Source: Pontivivens marinum (lineage in GTDB: Bacteria > Pseudomonadota > Alphaproteobacteria > Rhodobacterales > Rhodobacteraceae). From it: a DNA stretch of 64,000 nt. The notes under the pieces were generated by a model. The model did no database searches and was not told where the DNA came from. It saw only the letters and a list, made by a program, of their open reading frames with translations. Of the stretch, positions 36,999 to 46,486 are shown piece after piece; position 1 is the first letter of the stretch; each line of letters starts with the position of its first letter. The position numbers were made by a program, and so were the translations under genes. The DNA lies in the NCBI RefSeq assembly GCF_900231835.1, contig NZ_OCTN01000002.1, forward strand, positions 372,001-436,000. Reading direction: 5' to 3'.

Positions 36999-38302
36999 TT
37001 CATCCCCGACAGATCGAAGGTTTCGTTCGGGAAGTATTTGGCCAAACGGATATCCGCAGTGCGGGCGTGACCCTCCATCCCCTCAAGGCGGGAAATGCGG
37101 GCAGTTGCCTCTGCTACGCCCTTGGATCCTTCGCGGGTTGCGCGCTGCCATGTGACCAGCTTCATGAATTTGTGCACGGACAGACCACCTGTATAGCGCG
37201 CCGCACCCGAGGTTGGCAGCACGTGGTTTGTTCCCGATGCCTTATCACCGAATGCAACGGTGGTTTCCTCACCCAGGAACAGCGAGCCGTAGCAGGACAA
37301 GCGGTTCAGCCACCAGTCCAGATCACCGGCCTGAACGGTCAGGTGCTCTGGCGCGTATTGATCGCTGACGGTCGCCATTTCCTCGCGCGTTTCGCACAGG
37401 ATAACCTCTGCGTAATCGCGCCAAGCAGCGGCGGCGTTTTGCGCGTTGGTTTCAGGCAGGGTGGCGATCAGCTCTGGCACGCGGGCCATGACCTTTTCTG
37501 CCAGCTCGCGTGTGTCCGTGACCAGCCAAACGGGGGAGTTGTAGCCATGTTCGGCCTGACCAACCAGATCCCATGCCACGATTTCCGCGTCGGCGTCCTT
37601 GTCCGCGAGGATCAAGCTGTCGGTCGGGCCTGCGAACATGTCGATGCCGACACGGCCAAACAACATGCGCTTTGCCTCGGCCACGAACTGGTTGCCGGGT
37701 CCAACGAGGATATCCGCCTTGGGCAGGCCAAACAGGCCGAATGCCATTGCCGCGATGCCCTGCACGCCACCCAGCGCGAGGATCTTGTCCGCGCCGCAAA
37801 TATCAGCGGTGTATATGATCGCAGGGTTGATGCCGATTTCAGGCCGTGGCGGCGAGCAGGCAGAGATGTGGCCGCAGCCTGCAACCTTGGCCGTTGTCAC
37901 GGTCATCAATGCGGATGCAACGTGGCTGTAACGACCGCCCGGTGCGTAGCAACCAGCGGAGCCGCAGGGGATAGCCTTTTGTCCCGCGATCAGACCGGGG
38001 CGCAATTCGACCTGCATGTCCTGGATCGTGGATTTCTGGGCCTCGGCAAAGGTGCGCACGTTGTCATGGGCGAAGCGGATGTCGTCCTTGAGCTTTTGCG
38101 GAACCTTGGCTGCTGCTGCGTCAATCTCGTCCCGTGTCAGAACGATATTGCCGTCATATTTATCGAACTTGGCCGCATAGGAGCGCGCCGCATCATCGCC
38201 GCCTGCCTCGATCGCATCGAGGATTTCGCGAACAACTGCTTGCACATCGCCAGCATCGGTCGCGGAGGTCAGAGGGGCTTTCTTGAGATATGTCACTGAC
38301 AT
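36995..38302 (-). CDS. hpsN: (2R)-dihydroxypropanesulfonate 3-dehydrogenase (HisD family)
   Basis: A 435-residue histidinol-dehydrogenase-family protein: the NAD-binding Rossmann segments, GSAGCYAPGGRYSHVASALMT, VGPGNQFVAEAKRMLFG, the metal region DLVGQAEHGYNSP and DQYAPEHLTVQ. HpsN oxidises the C3 hydroxyl of (R)-DHPS in two NAD-dependent steps to (R)-sulfolactate. A histidine-biosynthetic HisD is unlikely because there are no his genes here and the gene lies between a TRAP transporter and suyAB. Confidence 0.87.
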   Translation of the reverse strand: MSVTYLKKAPLTSATDAGDVQAVVREILDAIEAGGDDAARSYAAKFDKYDGNIVLTRDEIDAAAAKVPQKLKDDIRFAHDNVRTFAEAQKSTIQDMQVELRPGLIAGQKAIPCGSAGCYAPGGRYSHVASALMTVTTAKVAGCGHISACSPPRPEIGINPAIIYTADICGADKILALGGVQGIAAMAFGLFGLPKADILVGPGNQFVAEAKRMLFGRVGIDMFAGPTDSLILADKDADAEIVAWDLVGQAEHGYNSPVWLVTDTRELAEKVMARVPELIATLPETNAQNAAAAWRDYAEVILCETREEMATVSDQYAPEHLTVQAGDLDWWLNRLSCYGSLFLGEETTVAFGDKASGTNHVLPTSGAARYTGGLSVHKFMKLVTWQRATREGSKGVAEATARISRLEGMEGHARTADIRLAKYFPNETFDLSGMK

Positions 38303-38315
38303 TTTACAGTCCTCG

Positions 38316-39647
38316 TCATTTGAGATTATCAGGAAGAAGCACTGTCGAAATCGCGGGGATATAGGCGATTAGCAGCACAACAATTAGCATGAACAATACG
38401 AAGGGTACGGCGCGGGCCGCGATTTTCAGGATCGATTCCCCCGTTAGTCCAGAGACAACGAACAGGTTGAGCCCAAGCGGAGGCGTGATGAACCCGACAC
38501 CCAATGCGGTGATCAGCATGATGCAGAACTGCACCTCGTTCATGCCGATATTATCCGCGAGTGGTTTCAAGATCGGGGCAAGGATCACGATGTTCGGCGT
38601 CGTCTCCATCACACAACCCGCAGCGATCAGAATGCCGATCATCAGCAGGATCAGGATCGCAGGTTCATCCGTCAGCGACGTAACCGAGTAGACAAAGCCC
38701 TGCGGAACCCCAATCGCCGCCATCGCCTGTGCCAGTGGCAGCGACATTGCGATGATGGGCAGGATCACGCCGTTCACCTTGGCCGAGCTGACCATCATGG
38801 CGGGGAAGTCCGACAGCTTTAGCGTGCCGATGATCAGGCCGATAATGACGGTAACGATAACCGCGGTGGCGCCTGCCTCTGTCGGGGTCAAACGGCCCGA
38901 GAAGATACCGTAGAAGATGATGCCCGGAACGAGGAAGGCATACCAACCCTGACGCAGAACCCGAACAAGCTGGGCGATCCATTCCTTACCGGACAGCGCA
39001 TTCCCGCGCTCCCACGCATGGCGGTAGTTCAGATATGTGTTTGTCGCAAGAATGGATGCGAGGATCAGCAGGCCGGGGATCAGCGCCGCCTTGAACAGGG
39101 TCGAGGCGGATATACCAAGAACAAGTCCGATGACGATATACGCAATCGAGGGCGGGATCAGGATGCCGGTACACGCACCCGCTGCAACCAATGCGCAGGC
39201 ATAGGGGCGGGGATAGCCGCTTTCCACCAAGCGTGCGATTGTCATCCGACCGACCGCCGCAGCACCTGCCGCATCCGAGCCCGAGATCGCCGCGAACATA
39301 CCGCAGACCAGAACCGTGGCTGAGCCGAAGCCACCGCGTGTCCAGTTGGTTAGCGCCTCTGCTACATCCAAGAACCGACGGCTAAGGCCGGTACGTACCA
39401 GCACATCGCCGGTCAGGATGAACAACGGGATCGCCGTCAGCGCGAAGCTGTCGATGCCTGAGAACAGTGCCTCACCCACCAAGCTGAGCGGCAACACTTG
39501 CGATAGCCACAGGATACCGATGGAGGCCGCGCCGATAGCCGCCCAGACGGGCACGCCCAGTGCAATCATCACGACAAACAGGAGTACGGGGCCGTAGAAG
39601 CTCCAGTCTAGATCGACCGGGGTGTTCTGTAATTGGGACCAAAGCAT
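38316..39647 (-). CDS. hpsM: TRAP transporter large membrane subunit (DctM type)
   Basis: A 443-residue, about 12-helix membrane protein with DctM features such as GIPLFILTGDVLV-like text (AIPLFILTGDVLVRTGL), IPPSIAYIVIG and the C-terminal FITPPLGLNLFVVSG. It forms the ion-driven channel of the TRAP system, here probably for DHPS. The ATG at 39647 has GAGGAAA upstream. hpsM is an inferred symbol. Confidence 0.88.
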   Translation of the reverse strand: MLWSQLQNTPVDLDWSFYGPVLLFVVMIALGVPVWAAIGAASIGILWLSQVLPLSLVGEALFSGIDSFALTAIPLFILTGDVLVRTGLSRRFLDVAEALTNWTRGGFGSATVLVCGMFAAISGSDAAGAAAVGRMTIARLVESGYPRPYACALVAAGACTGILIPPSIAYIVIGLVLGISASTLFKAALIPGLLILASILATNTYLNYRHAWERGNALSGKEWIAQLVRVLRQGWYAFLVPGIIFYGIFSGRLTPTEAGATAVIVTVIIGLIIGTLKLSDFPAMMVSSAKVNGVILPIIAMSLPLAQAMAAIGVPQGFVYSVTSLTDEPAILILLMIGILIAAGCVMETTPNIVILAPILKPLADNIGMNEVQFCIMLITALGVGFITPPLGLNLFVVSGLTGESILKIAARAVPFVLFMLIVVLLIAYIPAISTVLLPDNLK

Positions 39648-39657
39648 GTTTGTTTCC

Positions 39658-40164
39658 TCAGTCGAACAGACGCTCACCCTCGTACACCGCAGTGCCGTCG
39701 CGCAGGGCGCGGACATCACGGACGAGGGATTGCACAAGGCGGAAGATCATCAGCGAGAACCCGATCGGCACAGCCATCAGGAACCAAACCATCGAGACAC
39801 GCAAACCGTGGCTGACGGAGCCGAAACGCCACGAGATTTCAACGGCTTCAAAGCTGAGCCACAGGGCGAAAACCGCGATGACCAGCATCACCAGATCGCC
39901 AAAGATATAGAGCATCGCCTTTGCCGCAGGCGGAACGTAGTTGAAGATCACATCAATCCGGATATGCGCGCGTTCCTTGACGGCCGCAGCAGCACCAATC
40001 CATGCAAGATAGATGAAGGAGTAACGTACGATCTCTTCGCCCCAGATGGACGACCACGCGAAAACCTCGCGCCGTAAAACTTCTACGGCCATCGTGATGA
40101 CCAGCATGGTGTAAAACACCAGCAAGGCCCACTTTTCCGCATTTCTATCAATTAGCCTGAGCAT
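39658..40164 (-). CDS. hpsL: TRAP transporter small membrane subunit (DctQ type)
   Basis: A 168-residue, four-helix membrane protein. WSSIWGEEIVRYSFIYLAWIGAAAAVKERAHIRIDV is the DctQ signature region, here spread over residues about 36-72. It pairs with the large subunit encoded 10 bases downstream. Confidence 0.87.
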   Translation of the reverse strand: MLRLIDRNAEKWALLVFYTMLVITMAVEVLRREVFAWSSIWGEEIVRYSFIYLAWIGAAAAVKERAHIRIDVIFNYVPPAAKAMLYIFGDLVMLVIAVFALWLSFEAVEISWRFGSVSHGLRVSMVWFLMAVPIGFSLMIFRLVQSLVRDVRALRDGTAVYEGERLFD

Positions 40165-40189
40165 TCAATCTCTCCGCCAGCAGAATGGT

Positions 40190-40212
40190 GGGCGCGCCCG
40201 CAAAGCGCGCCC
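40190..40212 (-). promoter_or_regulatory. Intercistronic hairpin after the binding-protein gene
   Basis: GGGCGCGC and GCGCGCCC pair around a 7-base loop between the dctP-type stop and the dctQ-type start. No T-run follows. Such hairpins often raise the level of the upstream binding-protein mRNA relative to the permeases. Confidence 0.55.
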
Positions 40213-40243
40213 TTTGGTCGGTGAAAATCCCATTCGCCGTCGT

Positions 40244-41392
40244 TTAGGCGTCGTGAACGTGCAGGCGCCCCTGCGTTTCCGCGGCCTCGACCAGTTGGTC
40301 GAATTCGCCCATGCTGCCCGCCAGCTCGACCTTGAACCGGTCCCATTCCGAACGCTGGTAGCCACCGGCCTCCTGCCACTGTGCAAGCTGGTCGTCGGAC
40401 AGGCTGTGGAATTCCACGCCAACTTTGTTCAACTCAGCAATGGCGAAGTTGCGAGCGGCTGGAACCTTGGCAAGGTTCTGGTCGCGGGTGATTTCAGATG
40501 CAAAATCAATCGCCTCTTGCAGTTCTAGGGGTAGTTCGTTGAACCATTCCAGATTGCACGAGAAGACCTGCGCGTCAGGCACGGCGCGGGTAAAGGTGAC
40601 GTGGCTCAGCATGTCCTTGAAGCCAAAGACGTAAAGCGCGCCTGCCGATGGGTCGAGCGCATCCGCAACGCCCTGCTGGATCGCAGAGGGTGTTTCGCCC
40701 CATGCAATCGGCGTCGGGTTTGCGCCAACCATGCGGTAATATTGCTGCAACAGCTCGGAACCCGGAACGCGGAACTTAACGCCCTGCATATCGTCGGGGG
40801 TGATAACCGGACCGGCACCGCCGGCACGTACCGCAACAACCCGTGGATCGATGACGACGTAGAACATCGGCTTGAACCCGCGCGCGTTAACCTGCGGCTC
40901 AACAACTGTTTTCCAGTGGTCGGAGTTGACCATGTTCACAAAGCGTTGGTTCGAGCCACACAGATACGGCATGTTCACCAGATCAACGACCGGCGCAAAG
41001 GCGGCGAAGTTGGCCAGCGAGTGTTGCGCGGCGTGGATGGTCTGGGATTGCACCTTGGAGACCAGCTCACCACCGGCACCCAACTGACCCGCGGGGGCGA
41101 GTTGAACGTAGATCTTACCGAAGCTGGCGTTCTGGATGTTTTCCTTCAGGTCCAACTGCATGATTGGATATGAGCGGCTGGCGCCCAGAACATATGCGGT
41201 GGCGATGACCATCGTATGTTCGGCGGCCTGCTGGCGCTCACGTTCCTCGTTTGCAGTTTGGGCTGCGGCCTCAGTCGACCAAAGCGTCCCCGCAGCACCG
41301 GCGACCAGTGCGGCTGTAAAACTGCCTGTCGAGGCCAGTTTCAGGAAATTGCGACGTTCGGCAGAGGCAAGTGTATCGTCTTGCTTAGTCAT
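40244..41392 (-). CDS. hpsK: TRAP transporter substrate-binding protein (DctP family)
   Basis: A 382-residue periplasmic binding protein. The N-terminus has a twin-arginine signal (AERRNFLKLASTG, then a hydrophobic stretch ending EAAAQ), so it is exported folded. The middle has the DctP-type block VRAGGAGPVITPDDMQGVKFRVPG. It is the second gene of the DHPS operon. TRAP binding proteins for DHPS carry the symbol hpsK in characterised clusters; specificity is inferred from context. Confidence 0.86.
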   Translation of the reverse strand: MTKQDDTLASAERRNFLKLASTGSFTAALVAGAAGTLWSTEAAAQTANEERERQQAAEHTMVIATAYVLGASRSYPIMQLDLKENIQNASFGKIYVQLAPAGQLGAGGELVSKVQSQTIHAAQHSLANFAAFAPVVDLVNMPYLCGSNQRFVNMVNSDHWKTVVEPQVNARGFKPMFYVVIDPRVVAVRAGGAGPVITPDDMQGVKFRVPGSELLQQYYRMVGANPTPIAWGETPSAIQQGVADALDPSAGALYVFGFKDMLSHVTFTRAVPDAQVFSCNLEWFNELPLELQEAIDFASEITRDQNLAKVPAARNFAIAELNKVGVEFHSLSDDQLAQWQEAGGYQRSEWDRFKVELAGSMGEFDQLVEAAETQGRLHVHDA

Positions 41393-41428
41393 GATTCATC
41401 CTCCCTGGATGGTTGCGACGGTTTACCG

Positions 41429-41629
41429 TCATCTTTGGGTTGTTTTGGCTCTCGCTTCGCGTTGCAGCACGCCGACAACGAAAAACAGGGTCGATGCGAG
41501 CAACATCAGCATCTCGCCCAAATCGTCGATCAGCGCCCCAATCCCTGTGGCGCCTAGCGCGACATTGATGGCGAACATCGAAAATAGGATGAGTGCGCAC
41601 AGCAATGCGGCGGATCCATTTGCTAGCAT
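41429..41629 (-). CDS. Small two-helix membrane protein heading the DHPS operon
   Basis: A 66-residue protein with two transmembrane helices (about residues 7-27 and 38-56), GGGAGGC before its ATG, and only 36 bases before the binding-protein gene. I recognise no family. It lies between the LacI operators and the TRAP genes, so it is likely the first gene of the operon. Confidence 0.6.
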   Translation of the reverse strand: MLANGSAALLCALILFSMFAINVALGATGIGALIDDLGEMLMLLASTLFFVVGVLQREARAKTTQR

Positions 41630-41674
41630 TTGAGCCTCCCGGCAGTTGGAAATCTGTGTCTCCGTGAGGATTGT

Positions 41675-41708
41675 GTAAGCGCTTACATTACGTAATGCAA
41701 GCGCTTAC
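41675..41708. promoter_or_regulatory. Two tandem LacI-type operators
   Basis: GTAAGCGCTTAC (41675-41686) is a perfect palindrome. GCAAGCGCTTAC (41697-41708) is a near copy, spaced 22 bases centre to centre (two helical turns). The CG-centred AAGCGCTT core is typical of LacI/GalR-family sites. They sit between the divergent lacI-type gene and the DHPS operon. Confidence 0.85.
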
Positions 41709-41770
41709 ATTGCGAGTGTAGCTTTCGCCCGCCAGTTCCGTGTGGAACACTGGTCCAAAAGGGAAAAACA

Positions 41771-42775
41771 ATGCCAACGCCCACCTTGGAAGACGTTGCG
41801 CGCCATGCTGGCGTCTCTACCGCGACGGTGTCACGGGCAATAAACACGCCTGATCGGGTGCAGGAACAGACGCGGTTGCGTGTTGAGGCCGCGATCAAGA
41901 CATTGTCCTACACGCCCAATTTTGGCGGTCAGGCACTGGCCTCGCGCCGTACAAATACGGTCGGCGCAGTTATCCCAACCATGGATAACGCCATTTTTGG
42001 TCAGGCATTACAGGTGCTTGAGGAATCATTGGCGCGTGAGGGCGTAACCCTGCTAGTCGCAACCTCGCAATATAATCGAGAGCGTGAGGAGGCGCAGGTG
42101 CGTGCCTTGGTCGGGCGTGGCGTCGATGGCCTGATTCTAATCGGAGCGGAACGCCCGCCAGCAATCTATGACATGCTGGATCAGCGAGAGCTGCCCTATG
42201 TGATCCTATGGGTTTCGTCGGGCGAGGGGCGTCATGTCACGATTGGTTTTGATAATGATGCCGCCGCGCGGATGGTGGTGCAGCGTGTCTATGATGCCGG
42301 TCATCGTAAAATTGCGATGATTGTCGGTGTAAATGCAGGCAATGACCGTGCAATGAAACGGGCAGAGGGGGCGCGGAAGATGTGCGCCGAACTTGGCCTG
42401 CCAGCGCTGCGGATTGTTGAATCCAGCTATACGTTGGAGGCGGGGGAATATGCCGCGCAGCAAATCCTGTCTAATGGGGAGCGCCCTACTGCGATCATCT
42501 GCGGTAACGATGTGCTGGCCGCAGGTGCGATTTTTGCGGCGCGTAAGCTTGGCTTGGACGTGCCGCGCGATCTGTCCATCGTGGGTTTTGATGATATTGA
42601 TCTAGCGCGTGTAACGCTGCCGCCATTAACCACCGTGCGTGTCCCGCATCGCCGGATGGGTCGCACAGCGGCGCGGCATATTCTGGATTGGATACGCTCG
42701 GATCAGCGCCCCGATAGCGTCGTCTACGATGCTGAATGGGTTGAGCGGCAGAGCCTCGCGCCGCCTGCGATGTGA
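41771..42775 (+). CDS. LacI-family transcriptional regulator
   Basis: A 334-residue repressor. The N-terminal helix-turn-helix and hinge region (TLEDVARHAGVSTATVSRAI, PDRVQEQTR) precede a periplasmic-binding-protein-like sensor domain ending FDDIDLARVTLPPLTTV and a typical dimer tail. It is divergent from the DHPS operon across two matching operators, so it most likely represses that operon and itself; the inducer would be DHPS or a product. Confidence 0.92.
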   Translation: MPTPTLEDVARHAGVSTATVSRAINTPDRVQEQTRLRVEAAIKTLSYTPNFGGQALASRRTNTVGAVIPTMDNAIFGQALQVLEESLAREGVTLLVATSQYNREREEAQVRALVGRGVDGLILIGAERPPAIYDMLDQRELPYVILWVSSGEGRHVTIGFDNDAAARMVVQRVYDAGHRKIAMIVGVNAGNDRAMKRAEGARKMCAELGLPALRIVESSYTLEAGEYAAQQILSNGERPTAIICGNDVLAAGAIFAARKLGLDVPRDLSIVGFDDIDLARVTLPPLTTVRVPHRRMGRTAARHILDWIRSDQRPDSVVYDAEWVERQSLAPPAM

Positions 42776-42985
42776 ATTATGCTCGTTCGGACAGTAATTG
42801 CTTGCTCTATTTCAAGGATGCATCAGCGCCGACCAGCGTGGTGACGCTTTTATACTGGCGGTGGGCGTCTTGCATGCTGAAGGGCATTGGTATACATCTG
42901 CATGCAATCCGCTTGACCCTGCTGGACGTGATCTCACATGCCACGGCGTTATAGCTCCACCTAGCGTAAATATTTCGAGGCCGTC

Positions 42986-45772
42986 ATGAGCTTGTACACA
43001 GACTACCTAGATGAAATTGAAACTCGTAAAACGCAGGGGTTGAGCCCTAAGCCGATCGAGGATGCGGCGCTCGTTGACGAGTTGATCGCGCAGATCAAGG
43101 ATGAGAGCTCCGAGCACCGTGAGGGTTCGCTGAAGTTCTTTATTTACAACACCCTGCCAGGCACAACCAGTGCCGCAGGCGCCAAGGCTGCGTTTCTGAA
43201 GCAGATCATCCTGGGTAACGAATCCGTCGCTGAAATCACGCCGGCATTTGCGTTTGAGTTGCTGTCGCACATGAAGGGCGGACCCTCGGTTGAGGTGCTG
43301 CTGGATCTGGCGCTGGGTGAGGATGCCGCAATTGCGCAGGATGCAGCCGCAGTCCTGAAAACGCAGGTCTTCCTGTATGATGCTGATTCCGAGCGCCTGA
43401 AGGTCGCCTTCGAGGCCGGTAATGCCATCGCCAAGGATATCCTTGAGAGCTATGCAAAGGCAGAATTTTTCACCAAGCTGCCCGACATTGATGAGGAAAT
43501 CAAAGTCGTCACCTATATTGCGGGCATTGGCGACATCTCAACCGATCTGTTGTCCCCCGGCAATCAGGCGCATTCGCGCTCCGACCGCGAATTGCACGGT
43601 AAATGCATGATTACCCCTGCCGCTCAGGTTGAGATTCAGGAGTTGCAAAAGGCACATCCCGACGCGCGTGTTATGTTGATCGCGGAAAAGGGCACGATGG
43701 GCGTTGGTTCGTCGCGCATGTCCGGCGTGAACAACGTGGCGCTGTGGACGGGTAAGCCTGCCAGCCCCTATGTGCCCTTTGTTAACTTCGCACCGATTGT
43801 TGCGGGTACGAACGGCATTTCGCCAATCTTCTTGACGACTGTTGGCGTGACCGGCGGCATCGGCATCGACCTGAAAAACTGGGTCAAGAAGGTGGACGCT
43901 GACGGCAATACCGTCATGGATGAAAATGATGATCCCGTGCTGGAGCAGACCTATTCGGTCGAAACCGGTAAGGTCTTCACCATCAACACCAAGACGCAAA
44001 AGCTGTATGATGGCGATACCGAGCTGGTCGATATCTCCTCCTCGCTGACGCCGCAAAAGGTCGAGTTCATCAAGGCCGGCGGCTCCTACGCCATCGTGTT
44101 CGGTAAGAAGCTGCAAAACTTCGCGGCGCAAACGCTGGGTGTCGCATTTGAATCCGCCTATGCACCGTCCAAGGAAATCTCGCATGAGGGGCAGGGCCTG
44201 ACCGCTGTTGAAAAGATCTTCAACAAAAACGCGGTTGGTGTGGCCAAGGGCACGGTTCTGCATGCCGGTTCCGACGTTCGGGTTGAGGTCAACATCGTCG
44301 GTTCGCAGGATACAACGGGTCTGATGACCTCGCAGGAGCTGGAGGCGATGGCGGCGACTGTCATCTCGCCCATCGTGGACGGCGCCTATCAGTCGGGCTG
44401 CCACACCGCGTCGGTTTGGGACATCAAGGCGCAGGAAAACATTCCCAAGCTGATGAAGTTCATGAATAAATTCGGCCTGATCACCGCGCGTGATCCCAAG
44501 GGCGAGTACCATGCCATGACCGACGTTATTCACAAGGTGCTGAATGACATCACCGTGGACGACTGGGCGATCATCATCGGCGGCGATTCCCACACTCGTA
44601 TGTCCAAGGGCGTTGCCTTTGGTGCGGATTCCGGCACGGTTGCGCTGGCACTGGCGACGGGTGAGGCGACGATGCCTATTCCTGAATCGGTCAAGGTTAC
44701 CTTTAAGGGCGACCTGAAAAACCACATGGATTTCCGTGATGTTGTGCATGCCACACAGGCGCAGATGCTCAAGCAATTCGGCGATAACGTGTTCCAGGGC
44801 CGCATCATCGAGGTGCATATCGGCACCTTGCTGGCGGATCAGGCGTTCACCTTCACCGATTGGACAGCGGAGATGAAGGCAAAGGCATCCATCTGTATTT
44901 CCGAGGACGATACCCTCGTGAAATCGCTGGAAATTGCCAAGCACCGCATCCAGATCATGATCGACAAGGGGATGGAGAACGAAAACAAGACCCTGACCGG
45001 TCTGATCGCCATCGCGGATAAGCGGATCGCCGAAATCAAATCCGGTGAAAAGCCTGCCCTGACCCCAGACGCCAACGCGAAATACTACGCCGAGGTTGTC
45101 GTGGATCTGGACCAGATCGTTGAGCCGATGATCGCCGACCCCGACGTGAACAACAAGGACGTGTCCAAGCGCTATACCCACGACACGATCCGCCCCGTTT
45201 CATATTACGGTGGTGAGCGTAAGGTTGACCTTGGCTTCGTCGGGTCCTGCATGGTGCATAAGGGCGATATGAAAATCGTCGCTCAGATGCTCAAAAACCT
45301 CGAAAAGCAGCAGGGCAAGATTGAGTTCAAGGCGCCGCTGGTTGTCGCCGCACCGACCTACAACATCATTGATGAGTTGAAGGAGGAGGGTGACTGGGCC
45401 GTTCTGCAAAAGTATTCCGGCTTCGAGTTCGACGATATCGCTCCGAAAAGCACGGCGCGTGTGGATTACGAGAACATTCTGTATCTGGAGCGTCCGGGCT
45501 GTAACCTGTGCATGGGCAATCAGGAAAAGGCGGCAAAGGGCGACACCGTTCTGGCAACCTCGACCCGCCTGTTCCAAGGTCGCGTTGTAGAAGATTCGGC
45601 TGAGAAGAAGGGCGAGTCGCTACTCGCCTCGACACCGGTTGTTGTTCTCTCTGCTATTCTGGGCCGCACGCCCAGCATGGACGAGTATATCGAAGCAGTG
45701 GAGGGAATCGATCTGACTAAATTCGCACCACCACTGAAGAAGCCATTGGATGCCCTGTCGGTGCATTACTAA
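42986..45772 (+). CDS. acnB: Aconitate hydratase B
   Basis: AcnB isomerises citrate and isocitrate and often 2-methylisocitrate. The 928-residue protein has the AcnB-specific N-terminal HEAT-like domain (YTDYLDEIETRKTQGL) and, in the C-terminal catalytic domain, the iron-sulfur ligands in YQSGCHTAS and CNLCMGNQEK. GGDSHTRMSKGVAFGADSG is a core active-site block. It is probably monocistronic and is closed by a terminator at 45829. Confidence 0.96.
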   Translation: MSLYTDYLDEIETRKTQGLSPKPIEDAALVDELIAQIKDESSEHREGSLKFFIYNTLPGTTSAAGAKAAFLKQIILGNESVAEITPAFAFELLSHMKGGPSVEVLLDLALGEDAAIAQDAAAVLKTQVFLYDADSERLKVAFEAGNAIAKDILESYAKAEFFTKLPDIDEEIKVVTYIAGIGDISTDLLSPGNQAHSRSDRELHGKCMITPAAQVEIQELQKAHPDARVMLIAEKGTMGVGSSRMSGVNNVALWTGKPASPYVPFVNFAPIVAGTNGISPIFLTTVGVTGGIGIDLKNWVKKVDADGNTVMDENDDPVLEQTYSVETGKVFTINTKTQKLYDGDTELVDISSSLTPQKVEFIKAGGSYAIVFGKKLQNFAAQTLGVAFESAYAPSKEISHEGQGLTAVEKIFNKNAVGVAKGTVLHAGSDVRVEVNIVGSQDTTGLMTSQELEAMAATVISPIVDGAYQSGCHTASVWDIKAQENIPKLMKFMNKFGLITARDPKGEYHAMTDVIHKVLNDITVDDWAIIIGGDSHTRMSKGVAFGADSGTVALALATGEATMPIPESVKVTFKGDLKNHMDFRDVVHATQAQMLKQFGDNVFQGRIIEVHIGTLLADQAFTFTDWTAEMKAKASICISEDDTLVKSLEIAKHRIQIMIDKGMENENKTLTGLIAIADKRIAEIKSGEKPALTPDANAKYYAEVVVDLDQIVEPMIADPDVNNKDVSKRYTHDTIRPVSYYGGERKVDLGFVGSCMVHKGDMKIVAQMLKNLEKQQGKIEFKAPLVVAAPTYNIIDELKEEGDWAVLQKYSGFEFDDIAPKSTARVDYENILYLERPGCNLCMGNQEKAAKGDTVLATSTRLFQGRVVEDSAEKKGESLLASTPVVVLSAILGRTPSMDEYIEAVEGIDLTKFAPPLKKPLDALSVHY

Positions 45773-45828
45773 GCATATTGCGGGGTCGGCTGATTTATTC
45801 AGCCTGCCGTGATACGTGAAATACATTC

Positions 45829-45866
45829 AACGCCCGCTGCATCCGTGTAGCGGGCGTTTGTGTTTC
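45829..45866 (+). terminator. Terminator of acnB
   Basis: AACGCCCGCT and AGCGGGCGTT pair (10 bp), followed by TGTGTTTC. Confidence 0.75.
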
Positions 45867-45971
45867 TGACCGAGATGGATGTCTGCTAAGCGTTCACACC
45901 GAACTGAACATACGATATGATCGGAGAAAGATCGCTCATCAAGCAAGACCGCGCGATCGTGGAGACATGAA

Positions 45972-46448
45972 TTGACGACTGCCAACCAATTGCGTGATCT
46001 AGACGCTATTCGGACTGATTTTATCGAGAAAATAGGCGTTATCGCGAAATCCGAGGGCGTGCCCAGGATCGCTGGCCGTGTTCTGGCGATGCTGCTTTAT
46101 GATGGCGAGCAGGCGTCGTTCGGTCAGCTTGCGGAGCGTTTGCAAGTTAGTCGCGGCAGTATCAGCTCCAGCGTTCGCATCTTGGAAAGCCAGCAATTGA
46201 TCAAGCGGGTGTCGCGCGCGGGCGATCGACAGGATTATTTCCAAATCGTCGAAAACGCCTTTGCGAATATGGTCGAGGCCGCCGCCGCCCGCGCCCGTCG
46301 AGCGGCGGTTGAAATTGAGGAAACGCTGCACGCCATCCCTGAATCCGAGGCCGGTGCGCGCAAACGTGTCGGCAGTTATGCCGCCTATTATCGCGCAATG
46401 GACGAGGGGCTAGGCCTGACGGCAAGCGCTCTGCGCGAGAAGGATTGA
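45972..46448 (+). CDS. GbsR/MarR-type transcriptional regulator
   Basis: A 158-residue winged-helix protein. The recognition region is [32 protein letters not shown], as in GbsR-like regulators, which control osmolyte or efflux genes. It starts with TTG at 45972, supported by GGAG upstream; the nearby ATG at 45967 reads into a stop. The target is unknown. Confidence 0.82.
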   Translation: MTTANQLRDLDAIRTDFIEKIGVIAKSEGVPRIAGRVLAMLLYDGEQASFGQLAERLQVSRGSISSSVRILESQQLIKRVSRAGDRQDYFQIVENAFANMVEAAAARARRAAVEIEETLHAIPESEAGARKRVGSYAAYYRAMDEGLGLTASALREKD

Positions 46449-46449
46449 T

Positions 46450-46476
46450 GCCCCGACACCGTTCGGGTGTCAGGGC
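46450..46476. terminator. Bidirectional hairpin between regulator and megL
   Basis: GCCC-GACACC and GGTGTC-GGGC pair with one mismatch, around a GTTCG loop, in the 38-base gap between convergent genes. Confidence 0.6.
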
Positions 46477-46486
46477 AGGATGTGTA

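Noticed and set aside
37067-38299. 410-codon forward frame
   Set aside because: Antisense shadow of hpsN.
36995-38302. Histidinol dehydrogenase of histidine biosynthesis
   Set aside because: No his genes are nearby, and the gene lies within a TRAP-hps-suy operon, which fits HpsN.
43538-45181. 547-codon reverse frame
   Set aside because: Antisense shadow of acnB, with no recognisable protein features.
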